A DNA stretch of 64,000 nucleotides from Zopfochytrium polystomum (lineage: Eukaryota; Chytridiomycota; Chytridiomycetes; Chytridiales; Chytridiaceae): NCBI GenBank assembly GCA_025765615.1, contig JAIVFJ010000003.1, positions 372,001 to 436,000 on the forward strand, written 5' to 3'. Below, piece after piece: positions 1 to 9,779 of this stretch. Both the position numbers and the translations under genes were made by a program. Positions within the stretch are counted from its first letter, which is position 1. Every line of letters begins with the position of its first letter. Under the pieces are notes generated by a model. It did no database searches and was not told the origin of the DNA. It saw only the letters and a list, made by a program, of their open reading frames with translations.

Positions 1-103
1 TCATCCACTTGGTTGGCCAGAGGACTTAAATTTCTACATCAGTTCGTTATTAGTATGAATCTCTTTTTAACGGAAATCACCAAATCCAGTCGAATATTTT
101 TGA

Positions 104-601
104 TTATTGATCCGCTGCTAAACCTTTCGTTGGTTGAATGTGATGATCTTGAAGTGGTGTTCCAGGAATTCTCCAAGCACACATCATGCTGTCTGATCCC
201 TTCATATTGATCTTTGACTTCTCTGACCAAATGGCATGCTTGAAATCCTCAACCACCCATTTTTGATATTGAAGGGCAAACTTGAGCTGAGTGTTTTTGT
301 GTTTTGTTGTCAGGGCCAGCTGTTTCTTCTTCTGTAAACCTACCTTTGAGACTGACCTCTCGGGCGAGCGCCTGACTGTCTCAGGTGAGACAGTCTCCCC
401 AGTGTCTTGTTTATGCATCTGGGCCAGTTGCACTGCGGTTTTAGCTCCTCCAGATGTGATTTGCTGAACGAATAGACGATTTTGCAGGGAAGGGAGCTCC
501 CTTGGACGTCCAGGCGGAATGTTTTCAAAGTCTGGACGCTCCACTGCGCAAATGCGGTAAATAGTACGCAGTCCACCTTCACATTGGCAGCAATTTCGCA
601 A
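104..601 (-). pseudogene. Tc1/mariner transposase remnant
   Basis: The minus-strand reading frame resembles the N-terminal and middle parts of Tc1-type transposases. It has a helix-turn-helix-like stretch (FVQQITSGGAKTAVQLAQ, then VSPETVRR), a KLALT-like linker (KKKQLALTTKHK), and the segment around the first catalytic Asp (VEDFKHAIWSEKSKINMKGSD, here WSEKS where intact members have WSDES). The match continues to PGTPLQDHHIQPT and then degenerates. No convincing second Asp/third acidic region or C-terminus is visible before base 1. A 25-T tract follows at 633-657. I read it as a dead, truncated cut-and-paste transposon. Terminal inverted repeats were not found. Confidence 0.75.
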
Positions 602-632
602 CCTGAGTGGCCTTGGTCAAGGAGATTTTAGA

Positions 633-657
633 TTTTTTTTTTTTTTTTTTTTTTTTT
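633..657. repeat. Poly(T) tract, 25 nt
   Basis: Uninterrupted T run just upstream (minus-strand sense) of the Tc1 remnant. It may be the tail of a minus-strand retroposed sequence, but no flanking duplication was recognised. Confidence 0.9.
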
Positions 658-659
658 AT

Positions 660-1470
660 TGTTCCAGCACCAGAGGGCCAGGCAGGAAGAGAAAGTGCCA
701 TCAGCGGTGAACCATAGTTGACTTAGTCAAGGTATCACCTCAGCAAACCCACCCCATGCACTTTGGACTTACAGGGTTGTCAGGTATCTCCACCACATAT
801 AAAAGATAGTAACAAAGTAGAGGGAATGGGAAGGATTGGTGGTTGAAGAGAGGTTGTAGTAGTAAATGGAAAGGTTGAGGGATGAAGCTCTCAAAGAGAG
901 AGTTGAAGAGATCAGGAAAGAGTAATAGTCAGAGGGGCAGGAGCCAGAGGGGAAATCAAGGCCAAGAGTTGTTGTCAGAAGGGTGAGGCCCGAATGGAAG
1001 TTCAAAAGGAAACGGTAAACAAATATGCGTTGTGATAGTAGTCAGAGCAGGCAAAGCCTGAGTCAGAGTTCCCAAAAGGGAAGGTTGGAGGAGCATGAAT
1101 GGTTATAGTCAGAGGGGCAAAAGCCAGGCAAATGAATAAGTTGTAGTGCGTGAGGTTTCAAGGGATAGGAAACGGCAAGTCGAGGGCCGCGAGAGCAGTG
1201 GCCCCAAAGCGGCAAAGTCATAAACGATGGTGATAAAGAAGAGGGAATTGGGAAGATGACTGGGAGATTTGGTGGTTGAAGAGAAGTAGTAGTTGTACTG
1301 GAGAGGTGAAGGGGCAAATGTTCTCAAAGACAGAATTGCAGAGATAAAGAATGAGTAATATACGTTGCAATTGTAGTCAAAGTAGGCAAAGCCGGAGTCA
1401 GAGTTCCCAAAAGGGAAGGTTGGAGAAGGCAGCATCAAGGTTTATAGTCAGAGGGGCAAAAGCCAGGTAG

Positions 1471-1510
<40 letters not shown>

Positions 1511-2200
1511 ACAGTAGGGTTGGAACTGAAAGTGAAGGATAACGGGCCAAGCAAACATTCTGAGAGGCAAATCTTGAGTATAAGCAATCTGGAGATGGCC
1601 TATTTGCAGGAACCCTTGTGATTGTGAGAACAATGAGAGATGAGGTGGGTCAATGAGGAATGCTGATGAAGGGAAGTTGTGATGGAGCAAAGTGGCAACA
1701 CAAATGGTGACAGGCCTTCTGAAGTGGAAAGATGAATGGTGACAGGAGGCTGCGAGTCTGCTGGGAGGGGTGGCATGGTGGCAATGAGGTGGGGGAGATC
1801 TGAGGATGACAGTCAGAAGGGCAAGAGCTAAGGGTAGATCATGTCCTAGATGCAGACGGCAAGGAGGTCGATTGGAAGAAGTTTAATTGAAGTGAGAAGT
1901 GGCAGCAGTGTCGACAAGGCACAAGTGCTCAACGACGAGAAGTCAGATGGAAGCCAGATGGGTGAGACAGAAATGAGTGGCAGGCGACAACAAAAGTGGG
2001 GAGCGATAGGCCACGTGATTGAGGAAATAGCAGTGGCTGCCGATCTTTATCAGCGAGGTGGCTTGGATTCTGGGGATGTGGAGGAGGGACATGAGTGTGT
2101 AGCGATTGGATCGAGACGACGGCAGGAAACACCAATGATATTGGTCAGCGGCGGTGGCAAGTTGACTGGGGACTGGCGGTGGAGTTTTTCCTAAATGCCT
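660..2200. repeat. Purine-rich repetitive stretch with duplicated unit
   Basis: No gene is supported here. The plus strand is purine-rich, and short words such as GTCAGAGGGGCAAAAGCCAGG recur with small changes near 930, 1107, 1447 and 1810. A ~96-bp unit at 1038-1133 is repeated with few differences at 1374-1469 (336 bp apart), so part of the region arose by tandem duplication. The second unit ends in an A38 tract (1471-1508), the sort of tail left by target-primed retroposition. Open frames on either strand look like low-complexity artefacts. Confidence 0.6.
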
Positions 2201-2572
2201 GTTGCATTGCTCAGATTGCACAGCACAGCTGGGAAGCTGGAATTCCAGATCAGAGAGTGGAATTCCGGAGCATGGGGCAGTGGCACACTGTTTCTGCATG
2301 CTTGCCGTGCTGTATTACATGTGCAGTGTGAATTTTGCACACTGTGTGCATGTTCTAATTGCATTGTTCCTACTGGTAGGATGAACAAAGCTGGAACAAC
2401 AGCCACCTTTGCCTATCTCTTTTTATTGAGAACAGATTAGCCCTTCTGAGCGCCCCATTCAAGTATTGAATCTAGTGAGCCCTTCAAACACCCCATCCAA
2501 TGTGATTGGATGGAATACTCAAAGGGATCATCAGTAATGGGCATAGTGTACCCCATGGGTTGAATCTCAACA
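2200..2572. other. No gene recognised
   Basis: About 370 bp with only short low-complexity frames and a few CA/TG-rich words. It ends where homology to the copia family begins (minus strand, near 2573). Nothing else can be supported. Confidence 0.5.
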
Positions 2573-3649
2573 CGGAGGAAAACCTCAAGCCATAGTCAAC
2601 CTAAGGAAAAGAAGAATCACAAACAGGTATGACTGGCCATCAGATGACAGAACAGAAATGTCAGACCACACTAGCAAAAATGGATGGGGGCCTAGATTGA
2701 ACTTCAGAGGTAAAAGGAAATGAGTCAAAGTAATGAAAAAGAACAAAGAAGAAAACAGCTTCACAGATAAGAAAGAATGAATCAGAGGTAAGAAAAGAAG
2801 CAAAGACCAGTGCAACTCAGATGGTATTCACTGAGAATAGCTGAGAGAGATTTCGTCATATAGTCCACAGGCTGCTCTCCTCCAGCAATCCATTCAAGCT
2901 GTACTACTTTTTTGTTCCACAAGTTCTCAAATATAATGATACTTTACCATGATATGCTTCGACCAATTGGTGATCATTTGAACTGAGGTTAATCATACTG
3001 CTGTTGTCAGTATAGATGACAAGAGGAGTTGGAGACGGAAGTTGAAGTGCTGAGTAGAGTTGGGATAGTGCCTTAAGTTCTCGTCTCATGGATTGCCTGG
3101 TACAGTCTCTGATCTGCAGTTGCTTTGTCGATCCAACGTGGCTGAAGATTGAGACTACTGGGAAGGGCAGTTACTGCAGTGCGGTTGTTGATAAGGGTGC
3201 ATGGCACTGAAGTAACTCTTTGCTATAGTCTTTCTTGTGTAAGAAATTCCGTATGTTGATGTTCCAGCTGCAGATTGAGGATGGTTTTCATTGCTCCCAT
3301 TTTGCAGAGTTTGTAACGAGATAAGGCAAGGCAATGGCAGAAGAAGTTTTTGCCAGAATCGCCAAGAAACAAATATTGTTAACTTAGCTTGTGGTGTGGA
3401 TGATGAGTCAATCTGACAAAGGAGGATGCAGTAGTCCCAGAAGATTGCACTTTCCTGACATTTGTTTGATTAAGGTGGCTGTTCAACTCCAGCTGAAGAG
3501 AAATAGAATCTACTTGTGATGGTTTCAGCTTTAAGAAACTTTAGGGAAAATTAGTTCTGATTTTCTAAGATACCCTGCACACAAAGGAAAGCACGAGAGA
3601 AAACTCTGCACAGTTAGGCCTTCCCCATGATGCTGGTCTGGGCTCCCCC
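2573..3649 (-). pseudogene. Decayed copia fragment (RNase H and RT end)
   Basis: On the minus strand this tracks the 3' part of the copia family found intact at 5462-11617. The sequence just inside the polypurine tract, the RNase H region (around 2904-3089, ELKALSQLYSALQLPSP and YTDNSSMINLSSND) and part of the reverse transcriptase (near 3290-3400) are recognisable. Stops and frameshifts are frequent, and the expected LTR is missing at the 2573 end. It is more degraded than the neighbouring copy at 3650-5461, so it is probably an older insertion. The left part of the match fades between about 3490 and 3649. Confidence 0.7.
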
Positions 3650-3887
3650 TGAAAGAATTCGTTGGGCTGGATTGTCTATGGGTTGTGCCGCTGTGGAGAT
3701 GGAGGTAGTACACTACTGAAGGTGGTGGTGGTGGGAGGTTGATCTTGGCTTTCTGTCAGTCTTGTTTGTCCTTATACAAAACTATTACAAGGACCATCAC
3801 TTGCAAAATGCTGCAAGTCATCCTTGCAGAGCAGTATCAGGTCAAAGCTCCTGCACACTGCTTACACCAAAAGACCCAAAACTAACA
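3650..3887 (-). mobile_element. 3' LTR of older copia element (minus)
   Basis: A 238-bp LTR in minus orientation. It starts TGTTAGTTTTGGGTC at 3887 and ends CTTTCA at 3650, with the same internal words as the 239-bp LTRs of the intact element. A G-rich polypurine tract (reverse complement of CTCCCCCTAAGC) abuts its start, as expected for a 3' LTR whose internal region lies at 3888 and above. Scattered substitutions show it is older than the 5462-11617 insertion. Confidence 0.85.
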
Positions 3888-5461
3888 CTCCCCCTAAGCT
3901 GTGGGCAGGAGCAAAGGTCGGCACAGAGGAAAACCTTAAGCCATGGTCAACTTAAGGAAACTGTACACAGGAGAAAGAAGAATCACAAACACGTATGACT
4001 GGCCATCGGATGGCAGAACAGAAAGGACAGACCACACTAACAAGAATGGATGAGGGCACATATTGAACTTCAGAGGTAAAAGAAAATAGTCAAAGTAATG
4101 AAAAGGAACAAAGAAGAAACAACTTCACAGATAAGAAAAATGAATCAGAGGAAAGAGAAGAAACAAAGGCCAATGCGACTCAAATGGTATTCACTGAGAG
4201 CAGCTGAGAGAGATTTCGTTATATAGTCCGCAGGCTGTTCTCCTCCAGCAATCCACTCAAGCTGTACTACTTTTTTGTTCCACAAGTTCTCAAATATAAT
4301 GATACTTCACCATGATATGCTTTGACCGATTGGTGTAAAGATCATTTGAACTGAGGTTGATCACACTGCTGTTGTCAGTGTAGATGACAAGAGGAGTTGG
4401 AGACAGAAGTTGAAGTGCAATTGCGATAGTGCCTTAAGTTCTCGTCCCAGCACTGACACAGCTACATATTCAGCTTCCTGCGGTGACAGCATGACAGTGC
4501 TGCTCCAAACAGATGTCCAACTAATAGCTGTTCCTCCAAATTGAACATAGTAGCCAAGCTGTGATTTCCCATCTGAGTGGACACCATGGGCAGTGTCATA
4601 GTAACTGGCTATATCTGTGCAGTTGCAAGAATAGAATAAACCATACTCACTATTACCTTTGAGATATTCGAGAACCCAAATAAGGATCTTCATGTGATGC
4701 TCGCTAGGATCCTTGCTGAAGGCACCAAGGTATGAAACTGCTGGGGCAAGGTCTGGTTGCGTGTGTGTGCAAGGTAGTTGATGCCGCCAAGGATTGCCTG
4801 CTACAGTCTCTGGTCTGCAGCTGCTTCGTCGATCCCACGCGGCTGAAGATTGAGACTACTGGGAAGGGCAGCTACTGCAGTGCGGTTGTTGATAGTGTTG
4901 GCATGGTGTTGAAGTAAATCCTTGATATAGGCTTCTGGCGCAAGAAAATTCCGTTGTGGCGGTGTTCCAGTTGCATATTGAGGATGGTTGTGACTGTTCC
5001 TATTTCGCGGAGCTTGTAACAAGATTTTAGCAGTGTGATGGTAAAGGTGATCTCCCCAGAATCCCCAAAGAAACAAATATTATCGACATAGATGGCAATG
5101 AAAATGACTTTTCCATCCACTTTGACAGAAGAGGATACTGAAAGAATTCGCTATGATGGCTGATTGATGGATTGGGCGGCTGTGGTGTACACTACTGAAG
5201 GTGGTGATGGTGGGAGGTTGATCTTGGCTTCTGTCAGTCTTGTGTTTGTCTTTATACAAAACTGTTATAAGGACCATCACTTGCAAAATGCTGCAAGTCA
5301 TCCTTGCAGAGCAGTATCAGGTCAAAGCTCCTGCACACTGCTTACACCAAAAGACCCAAACCTAACAGATACAGGGGTCTGCTGTGCTTTGCTGACCAAT
5401 CAGTTCTTGGTACCAACACTGGCCAGCTTGCTTGATACCATTTACAGCTCTCTTCAGTAGC
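3888..5461 (-). pseudogene. Older copia element, RT/RNase H part
   Basis: Minus-strand copia pol sequence. RNase H lies near 4361-4693 (HSDGKSQLGYYVQFGGTAIS, LSPQEAEYVAVS), and the reverse transcriptase near 4800-5461, including IYVDN in place of the catalytic YVDD and a GIKQAGQCWYQEL stretch. Stops and frameshifts make it inactive. Two insertions split it: a solo LTR at 5139-5367 and the full-length element at 5462-11617. Its RT continues in register at 11618-11728 on the far side of that element. Beyond 11728 the homology stops, so the 5' half was lost or truncated. Confidence 0.85.
5139..5367 (-). mobile_element. Solo LTR (minus) with 5-bp target duplication
   Basis: A 229-bp minus-orientation LTR (TGTTAGGTTTGGG... 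to ...CTTTCA) is flanked by GATAC on both sides (5134-5138 and 5368-5372). It interrupts the RT of the older copia element, and removing it with one GATAC restores the reading across the site. It is the product of LTR-LTR recombination after insertion. Confidence 0.9.
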
Positions 5462-5700
5462 TGTTAGTTTTGGGTCTTTTGGTGTAAGCAGTGTGCAGGA
5501 GCTTTGACCTGATACTGCTCTGCAAGGATGACTTGCAGCATTTTGCAAGTGATGGTCCTTGTAACAGTTTTGTATAAAGACAAACACAAGACTGACAGAA
5601 GCCAAGATCAACCCCCCACCACCACCACCTTCAGTAGTGTACTCCACCCATCACCACAGCAGCACAACCCATAGACAATCCAGCCCAACGAAATCTTTCA
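5462..5700 (+). repeat. 5' LTR of copia element
   Basis: 239 bp, TGTTAG...CTTTCA. It contains a TATA-like word TATAAAGA at 5573-5580, a plausible U3 promoter, and the 14-nt segment GTAACAGTTTTGTA (5561-5574), whose reverse complement follows the LTR at 5701. A CCACCACCACCACC tract lies in the downstream half. Confidence 0.95.
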
Positions 5701-5714
5701 TACAAAACTGTTAC
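5701..5714 (+). promoter_or_regulatory. Primer-binding-site position, LTR-complementary
   Basis: The first 14 internal bases after the 5' LTR, TACAAAACTGTTAC, occupy the primer-binding-site position. They lack the TGG start expected for priming by a tRNA 3' end and do not resemble the initiator-tRNA half-molecule site of Drosophila copia. They are the exact reverse complement of LTR bases 5561-5574. The same 14 bases follow an LTR at 35636-35649 (minus strand), so they are a conserved part of the family. Whether they bind a primer is inference. Confidence 0.6.
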
Positions 5715-6300
5715 CCATCCCAATCACTTCCCCCTTGATTTCAACAAGATCCAATCAGTAGAAGAGCCTGTACGCTTTTCAGATCTGCCAACTTTGGGGA
5801 TCGATCACGGACGCTACAGACATCGTACAGCAATTTCGTTACTACCATCGGAAAGCTCTCGATCTCCTCTTTCCAACGAACCCACCTGATCTCGGATCGG
5901 ACGCTCCTACGTCGTATCCACCGCCTCCAAAGTCGTCGCCCACTTTTCCAACTTCAACCTCAATTTGCTCGCCTTCCAGACCTCCCCCAGCCGATCCCAA
6001 GCTATCATTGGAAAGGCCTGCTTCTGGACTACACGACTGTCACCGGCGGAATCCCAAAATCACTCTCCTTCGTGATAAGCGACGCCCTTTTTCCATTTAG
6101 GGTCACCAGATTACCTCCAACCCTCACCATTAATTTTTGATTTTTTGTCCCCAATTGGAGACAACGACCACCCCCCTACCTGACACACACCAAGCTAACA
6201 AACCAACTTTTCATCTGCTGCAACACCACCTTCACAACACACCCAAAATCCAACGAAATCCTTTCAAACTTGGCACACATAATCGTCCTGAGAAAACAGC

Positions 6301-7617
6301 ATGACTACTGACTCAACCAAGTATGTTGCCAAGTCCTTCAGCGTCTTGGAGGGACCAGAGAATTTCGGTGACTGGTTGGAGGATCTTACAGCAGAACTCT
6401 CCAACAAAAATGTCGACTTACGCCACTGCATTGACACAAGTCACATCAACGCAGAGCAGAATGATGCAATTGATCCACTAGACCTCCGCGACACTGGAAC
6501 CTGTCTCATCAGAGATGGACCATTCCAAGGACAGAGATTCCAATTGGTGCCTCCGCCTCGTGGACAAGAGAAAGTAACTTGGTTTCCTGGTACACAGAAC
6601 CAGAATGCACATTGCTGTCTAATTATTCGCCGCCACATCTCTCGAGCCCTTCTCACCCAAATCACACCTGGTCGAAACTTTGCTTACGAGTTGGTTGGCG
6701 AATTGGGAATAATTTGCCGCACAGCAGACCAGGGACTCGCAAAGGAGATCATTGACGACTTTGAACGCATCAAAATGGAACCAACTGAAGCCTCAGATGC
6801 CTTCATTACCCGATTCACTGAAGCATACCATCGAGTTGACAGCTTTGCAAAATCAGCAGCTGGAGAACTTCTCCATCGTATCCGCCCTTTCCAAAAAGTT
6901 GTTCGAATCTTTGTTGGTTCACTGAACCAAAGCCTATTGGACATGGGGATAGGAAACGTTTTTCTTGTTGTCGGCAACCCAGCTCCTGAGATAACAAGTT
7001 TAGCCAAACTAATCTCACTCTTCAAACAAACTGTTCGTCAAAACAACTATGATAAGCGACGCATCGAGCTGGCAAATCAAAGAGAAGGGGACACCTCCAC
7101 TGCAGCCCCTGAGGTCAACGCACCAACTGCAAATGTTGCCCAAGTTCACTATACCCACCCCCGAGGCCGTGGAAGCTATCGACCGCTCCAACCAAGGCCA
7201 CAGCCATACACCCCACGACCCTATGGTGGCTTTGGCAGAGGGTCCACTCCACTCTCTCAAGGAAGTTGGCGACCCCAGCAGATGGGATGGCGACTCCAGC
7301 AAAGTGGATGGCGACCACAGCAACCATTCCGTCCACACCAGAGCCGGGCATCTGCAAATGTCACCTGCAACAATTGCAGTGGTCGTGGACATTATGCAAG
7401 GGAATGTCCTTCAGCTGCAAACGTGCAGGAGCAGATGCCTCAGCAATCCCAGCAGGCACTCCTAACATACAGTGCACCAGCAGACAGTGATTGGGATGAA
7501 CAACAGAGTCAGCAGTTTGCAAACGAACAGCAGTTATGGGAAGAGACTTACAACTCACAGCTTGGCGGCCAAAGTGACGACAACCACCAACAGGATTTTT
7601 GGATGGCCCGGGAGTGA
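6301..7617 (+). CDS. Copia Gag-like protein with zinc knuckle
   Basis: A 438-residue open frame beginning at the first ATG after a ~600-nt leader. The N-terminal half resembles the copia-type gag capsid region (FGDWLEDLTAEL near residue 22; a helical middle with FITRFTEAYHRV). A Gly/Pro/Gln/Arg-rich basic segment (about 280-350) follows, with repeated SGWRPQQ-like units, then one CCHC zinc knuckle CNNCSGRGHYARECP near residue 357. The C-terminal tail is Gln-rich. It ends at TGA 7617, 18 nt into the pol frame, which is -1 relative to gag. A T5 tract at 7596-7600 in the overlap could allow slippage. The product would coat and package element RNA. Confidence 0.85.
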   Translation: MTTDSTKYVAKSFSVLEGPENFGDWLEDLTAELSNKNVDLRHCIDTSHINAEQNDAIDPLDLRDTGTCLIRDGPFQGQRFQLVPPPRGQEKVTWFPGTQNQNAHCCLIIRRHISRALLTQITPGRNFAYELVGELGIICRTADQGLAKEIIDDFERIKMEPTEASDAFITRFTEAYHRVDSFAKSAAGELLHRIRPFQKVVRIFVGSLNQSLLDMGIGNVFLVVGNPAPEITSLAKLISLFKQTVRQNNYDKRRIELANQREGDTSTAAPEVNAPTANVAQVHYTHPRGRGSYRPLQPRPQPYTPRPYGGFGRGSTPLSQGSWRPQQMGWRLQQSGWRPQQPFRPHQSRASANVTCNNCSGRGHYARECPSAANVQEQMPQQSQQALLTYSAPADSDWDEQQSQQFANEQQLWEETYNSQLGGQSDDNHQQDFWMARE

Positions 7618-9356
7618 TCCGGGCATTTGCAGTCAACATTCCACCTCCTGTTACTTCCTTTCCTCTTCTTATTGATAACGGTTGCAATGTTACTACTCTT
7701 CGTGATTTCTCCTTCTTTATCCCATCAACCTTCAACAACCAAAAATCCAGCATGCGCATCGCAAAGGAAGGCCCAGTTCTCAACTGCGAGGGCTCAGGCG
7801 TTGCACGAATTCCTCTTGCAAACAACATCACTCTCATTATTGAAGGCGCGCAGTTTGCTCCAGAATGCCCAGTCAACCTTATTGCCGACAGGGACCTCCA
7901 GCTATGCGGTTACTATCACTTGGCACGAGACCTCCAACCAGGTGTTATTCACCGCAGCAGTCATGAAGAAGGTGACCCAGCAGTTCTTCAAATGATCCTT
8001 CGGCACGGTCTCCAGTGGTTCCCAACTGCAGCAAACCCAACCTTCAATTACAGCACTCAATTTCTCGCCCATTGCGCCAGCAGATATTACAACTTTTTCA
8101 CGTCAGCAGAACCTGCAGACACACACAGCATTCGTGCAGCATTTCTCAACAGCAAAAAACCAGACACTCGCCGACTGCACCAACGTCTAGGACACATTCC
8201 CTATGCTCGACTTCGTTCCATGAAGGAACGACGAACCTGTGCTGACTTTCCAGACATAGACTTAGAACTGCTTGAGGACGAGTGTAAGGCCTGTATTATT
8301 GCAAAGCAGACACGTGCCTCTATTCCCCACACAGATCCTCCGGACAAGCTACCTGGGGAACACTTGGCGTTTGACCTTGTGGAGGTCAAACCCAAGTTCA
8401 GGGGGCAGTATGGCTTTGCCCTCATTGCCATTGACTATGTCAGCAATTATATCTGGTCAACCAACCTACGACGGAAGTCTGATGCTTTACCAGAAGCCAT
8501 CAAAATCATTCAGCAACTCCAGACTGTGCGAGACGTTCAGGTTAAGTCAGTTAGGTTTGATGGGGGTGAACTTAAGTCAACTGCCTTTGAACGCTTCTGT
8601 GCCTCTCGTGGGATACGGGTTGAAGTCAGTCCACCACACACACCAGAGCTCAACGGCAAAGCAGAACGTGCAGTTAGGACAGTCATGGATGTAACTCGTT
8701 CACTCCTTCAGCATGCTGGCTCACCTTGGTCTTGGTGGGGTTATGCTATTCGACATGCCGTGGACATCATCAACACACTGCCAGTTCTCAGTCGTGGTTT
8801 GCTTTCACCGGTTGAAATGCTACTTGGCTTTCCTCCCTGCATCAGCCACTTTAGGGTTTTTGGCGCTGGTTGCCTCTACCATGTGACAGCCAAGGAACGC
8901 GGCAGCACACACCAGTACAAGAAACTGGCAGAACGAGCACGACCAGCAATATACATTGGCAATATAGGCCGATCCATTGCCCGGCTCATCGACATCAACA
9001 CTGGTCGCGTTATCACACATCGCCTCAACGACCTCACTATCGCCGAAGACAGCTTTCCCAAACTCAACAAATCAGATGCTGATGATGACAGTTCAGAACT
9101 ACAGCATCACCACACGCCCTTACTCTCAGCTGACGAACTTCAGGAAACCAACAGCAACATCAAGGCCCTCCTTCGCGAAGCAAACGTACACATTGAACAG
9201 CTACCTGAGCCAGAACCAACACCAGTGGCCCCAGTGGAATTGGTAAAAAGTGTCACCCCTCAGGTAAGCACAGCGAAAGTGAATCAGATAACGATGTACA
9301 GCTCTGGTGTTGGAGGTGACGGCATGATGGGTTGGATTCCGTGCTACTGCAATTAA
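7599..9356 (+). CDS. Copia Pol part 1: protease and integrase
   Basis: Open frame of about 585 codons in the -1 frame relative to gag, without a clear ATG of its own, so it is probably translated by frameshifting. The aspartic protease motif is LIDNGCNVTTL, with DNG instead of the usual D(S/T)G. The integrase has an HHCC zinc finger (LHQRLGHIPYARLRSM ... CKACIIAKQT) and a core with the three acidic residues in LAFDLVEV, VRFDGGEL and PELNGKAER. A typical copia IN C-terminal segment follows (SHFRVFGAGCLYHV). The frame closes at 9356, just after a strong donor-like CAG/GTAAGC at 9260-9265. Protease and integrase look undamaged apart from the DNG change. Confidence 0.85.
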   Translation: MDGPGVIRAFAVNIPPPVTSFPLLIDNGCNVTTLRDFSFFIPSTFNNQKSSMRIAKEGPVLNCEGSGVARIPLANNITLIIEGAQFAPECPVNLIADRDLQLCGYYHLARDLQPGVIHRSSHEEGDPAVLQMILRHGLQWFPTAANPTFNYSTQFLAHCASRYYNFFTSAEPADTHSIRAAFLNSKKPDTRRLHQRLGHIPYARLRSMKERRTCADFPDIDLELLEDECKACIIAKQTRASIPHTDPPDKLPGEHLAFDLVEVKPKFRGQYGFALIAIDYVSNYIWSTNLRRKSDALPEAIKIIQQLQTVRDVQVKSVRFDGGELKSTAFERFCASRGIRVEVSPPHTPELNGKAERAVRTVMDVTRSLLQHAGSPWSWWGYAIRHAVDIINTLPVLSRGLLSPVEMLLGFPPCISHFRVFGAGCLYHVTAKERGSTHQYKKLAERARPAIYIGNIGRSIARLIDINTGRVITHRLNDLTIAEDSFPKLNKSDADDDSSELQHHHTPLLSADELQETNSNIKALLREANVHIEQLPEPEPTPVAPVELVKSVTPQVSTAKVNQITMYSSGVGGDGMMGWIPCYCN

Positions 9357-9779
9357 CGTCATCTCCAGTGGGCCTTATTGGGAGCACTATAGGCGTGACT
9401 GAGGGAGACCGGATCGGGGGGTAGACCGGCAATGTGAAGCAACCGAAGGCCCACGACAACCGAAGCCCCAGCTCGTAGGCTAGTGTGGCCCAGACCTGTG
9501 TCAGAGGAGGTGGAGTCCTGAGCAGGGAGCCCATTCCGTGAGGAGCACCAACCAGGAGACAGTTATTCTCCTGATGTGCCCAGGCGAGACGCGGGGGGTA
9601 GCGTTGAGGGCAAGCTGTGTATGGGGGAGTGGTTGCCTCACCTCATAGGGTACTGGGGGGAGCCCAGACCAGCATCGTGCGGAAGGCTCACCTGTGCATT
9701 TCATCCTTGCTTACTTTTGTGCGTTGGATATCTGAGACTGTTATAACTAATTCCTCCAAAGTCCCTACAAGATAAAACA
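9357..9779 (+). other. GC-rich spacer between IN and RT frames
   Basis: About 420 bp with stops in all frames and G-rich blocks separate the integrase frame from the RT frame. Copia pol is normally continuous here. The segment could be a secondary insertion or an intron: GTAAGC at 9263 is a good donor, and several AGs lie upstream of the ATG at 9780, but none restored the frame cleanly. No flanking duplication was found. Confidence 0.5.
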
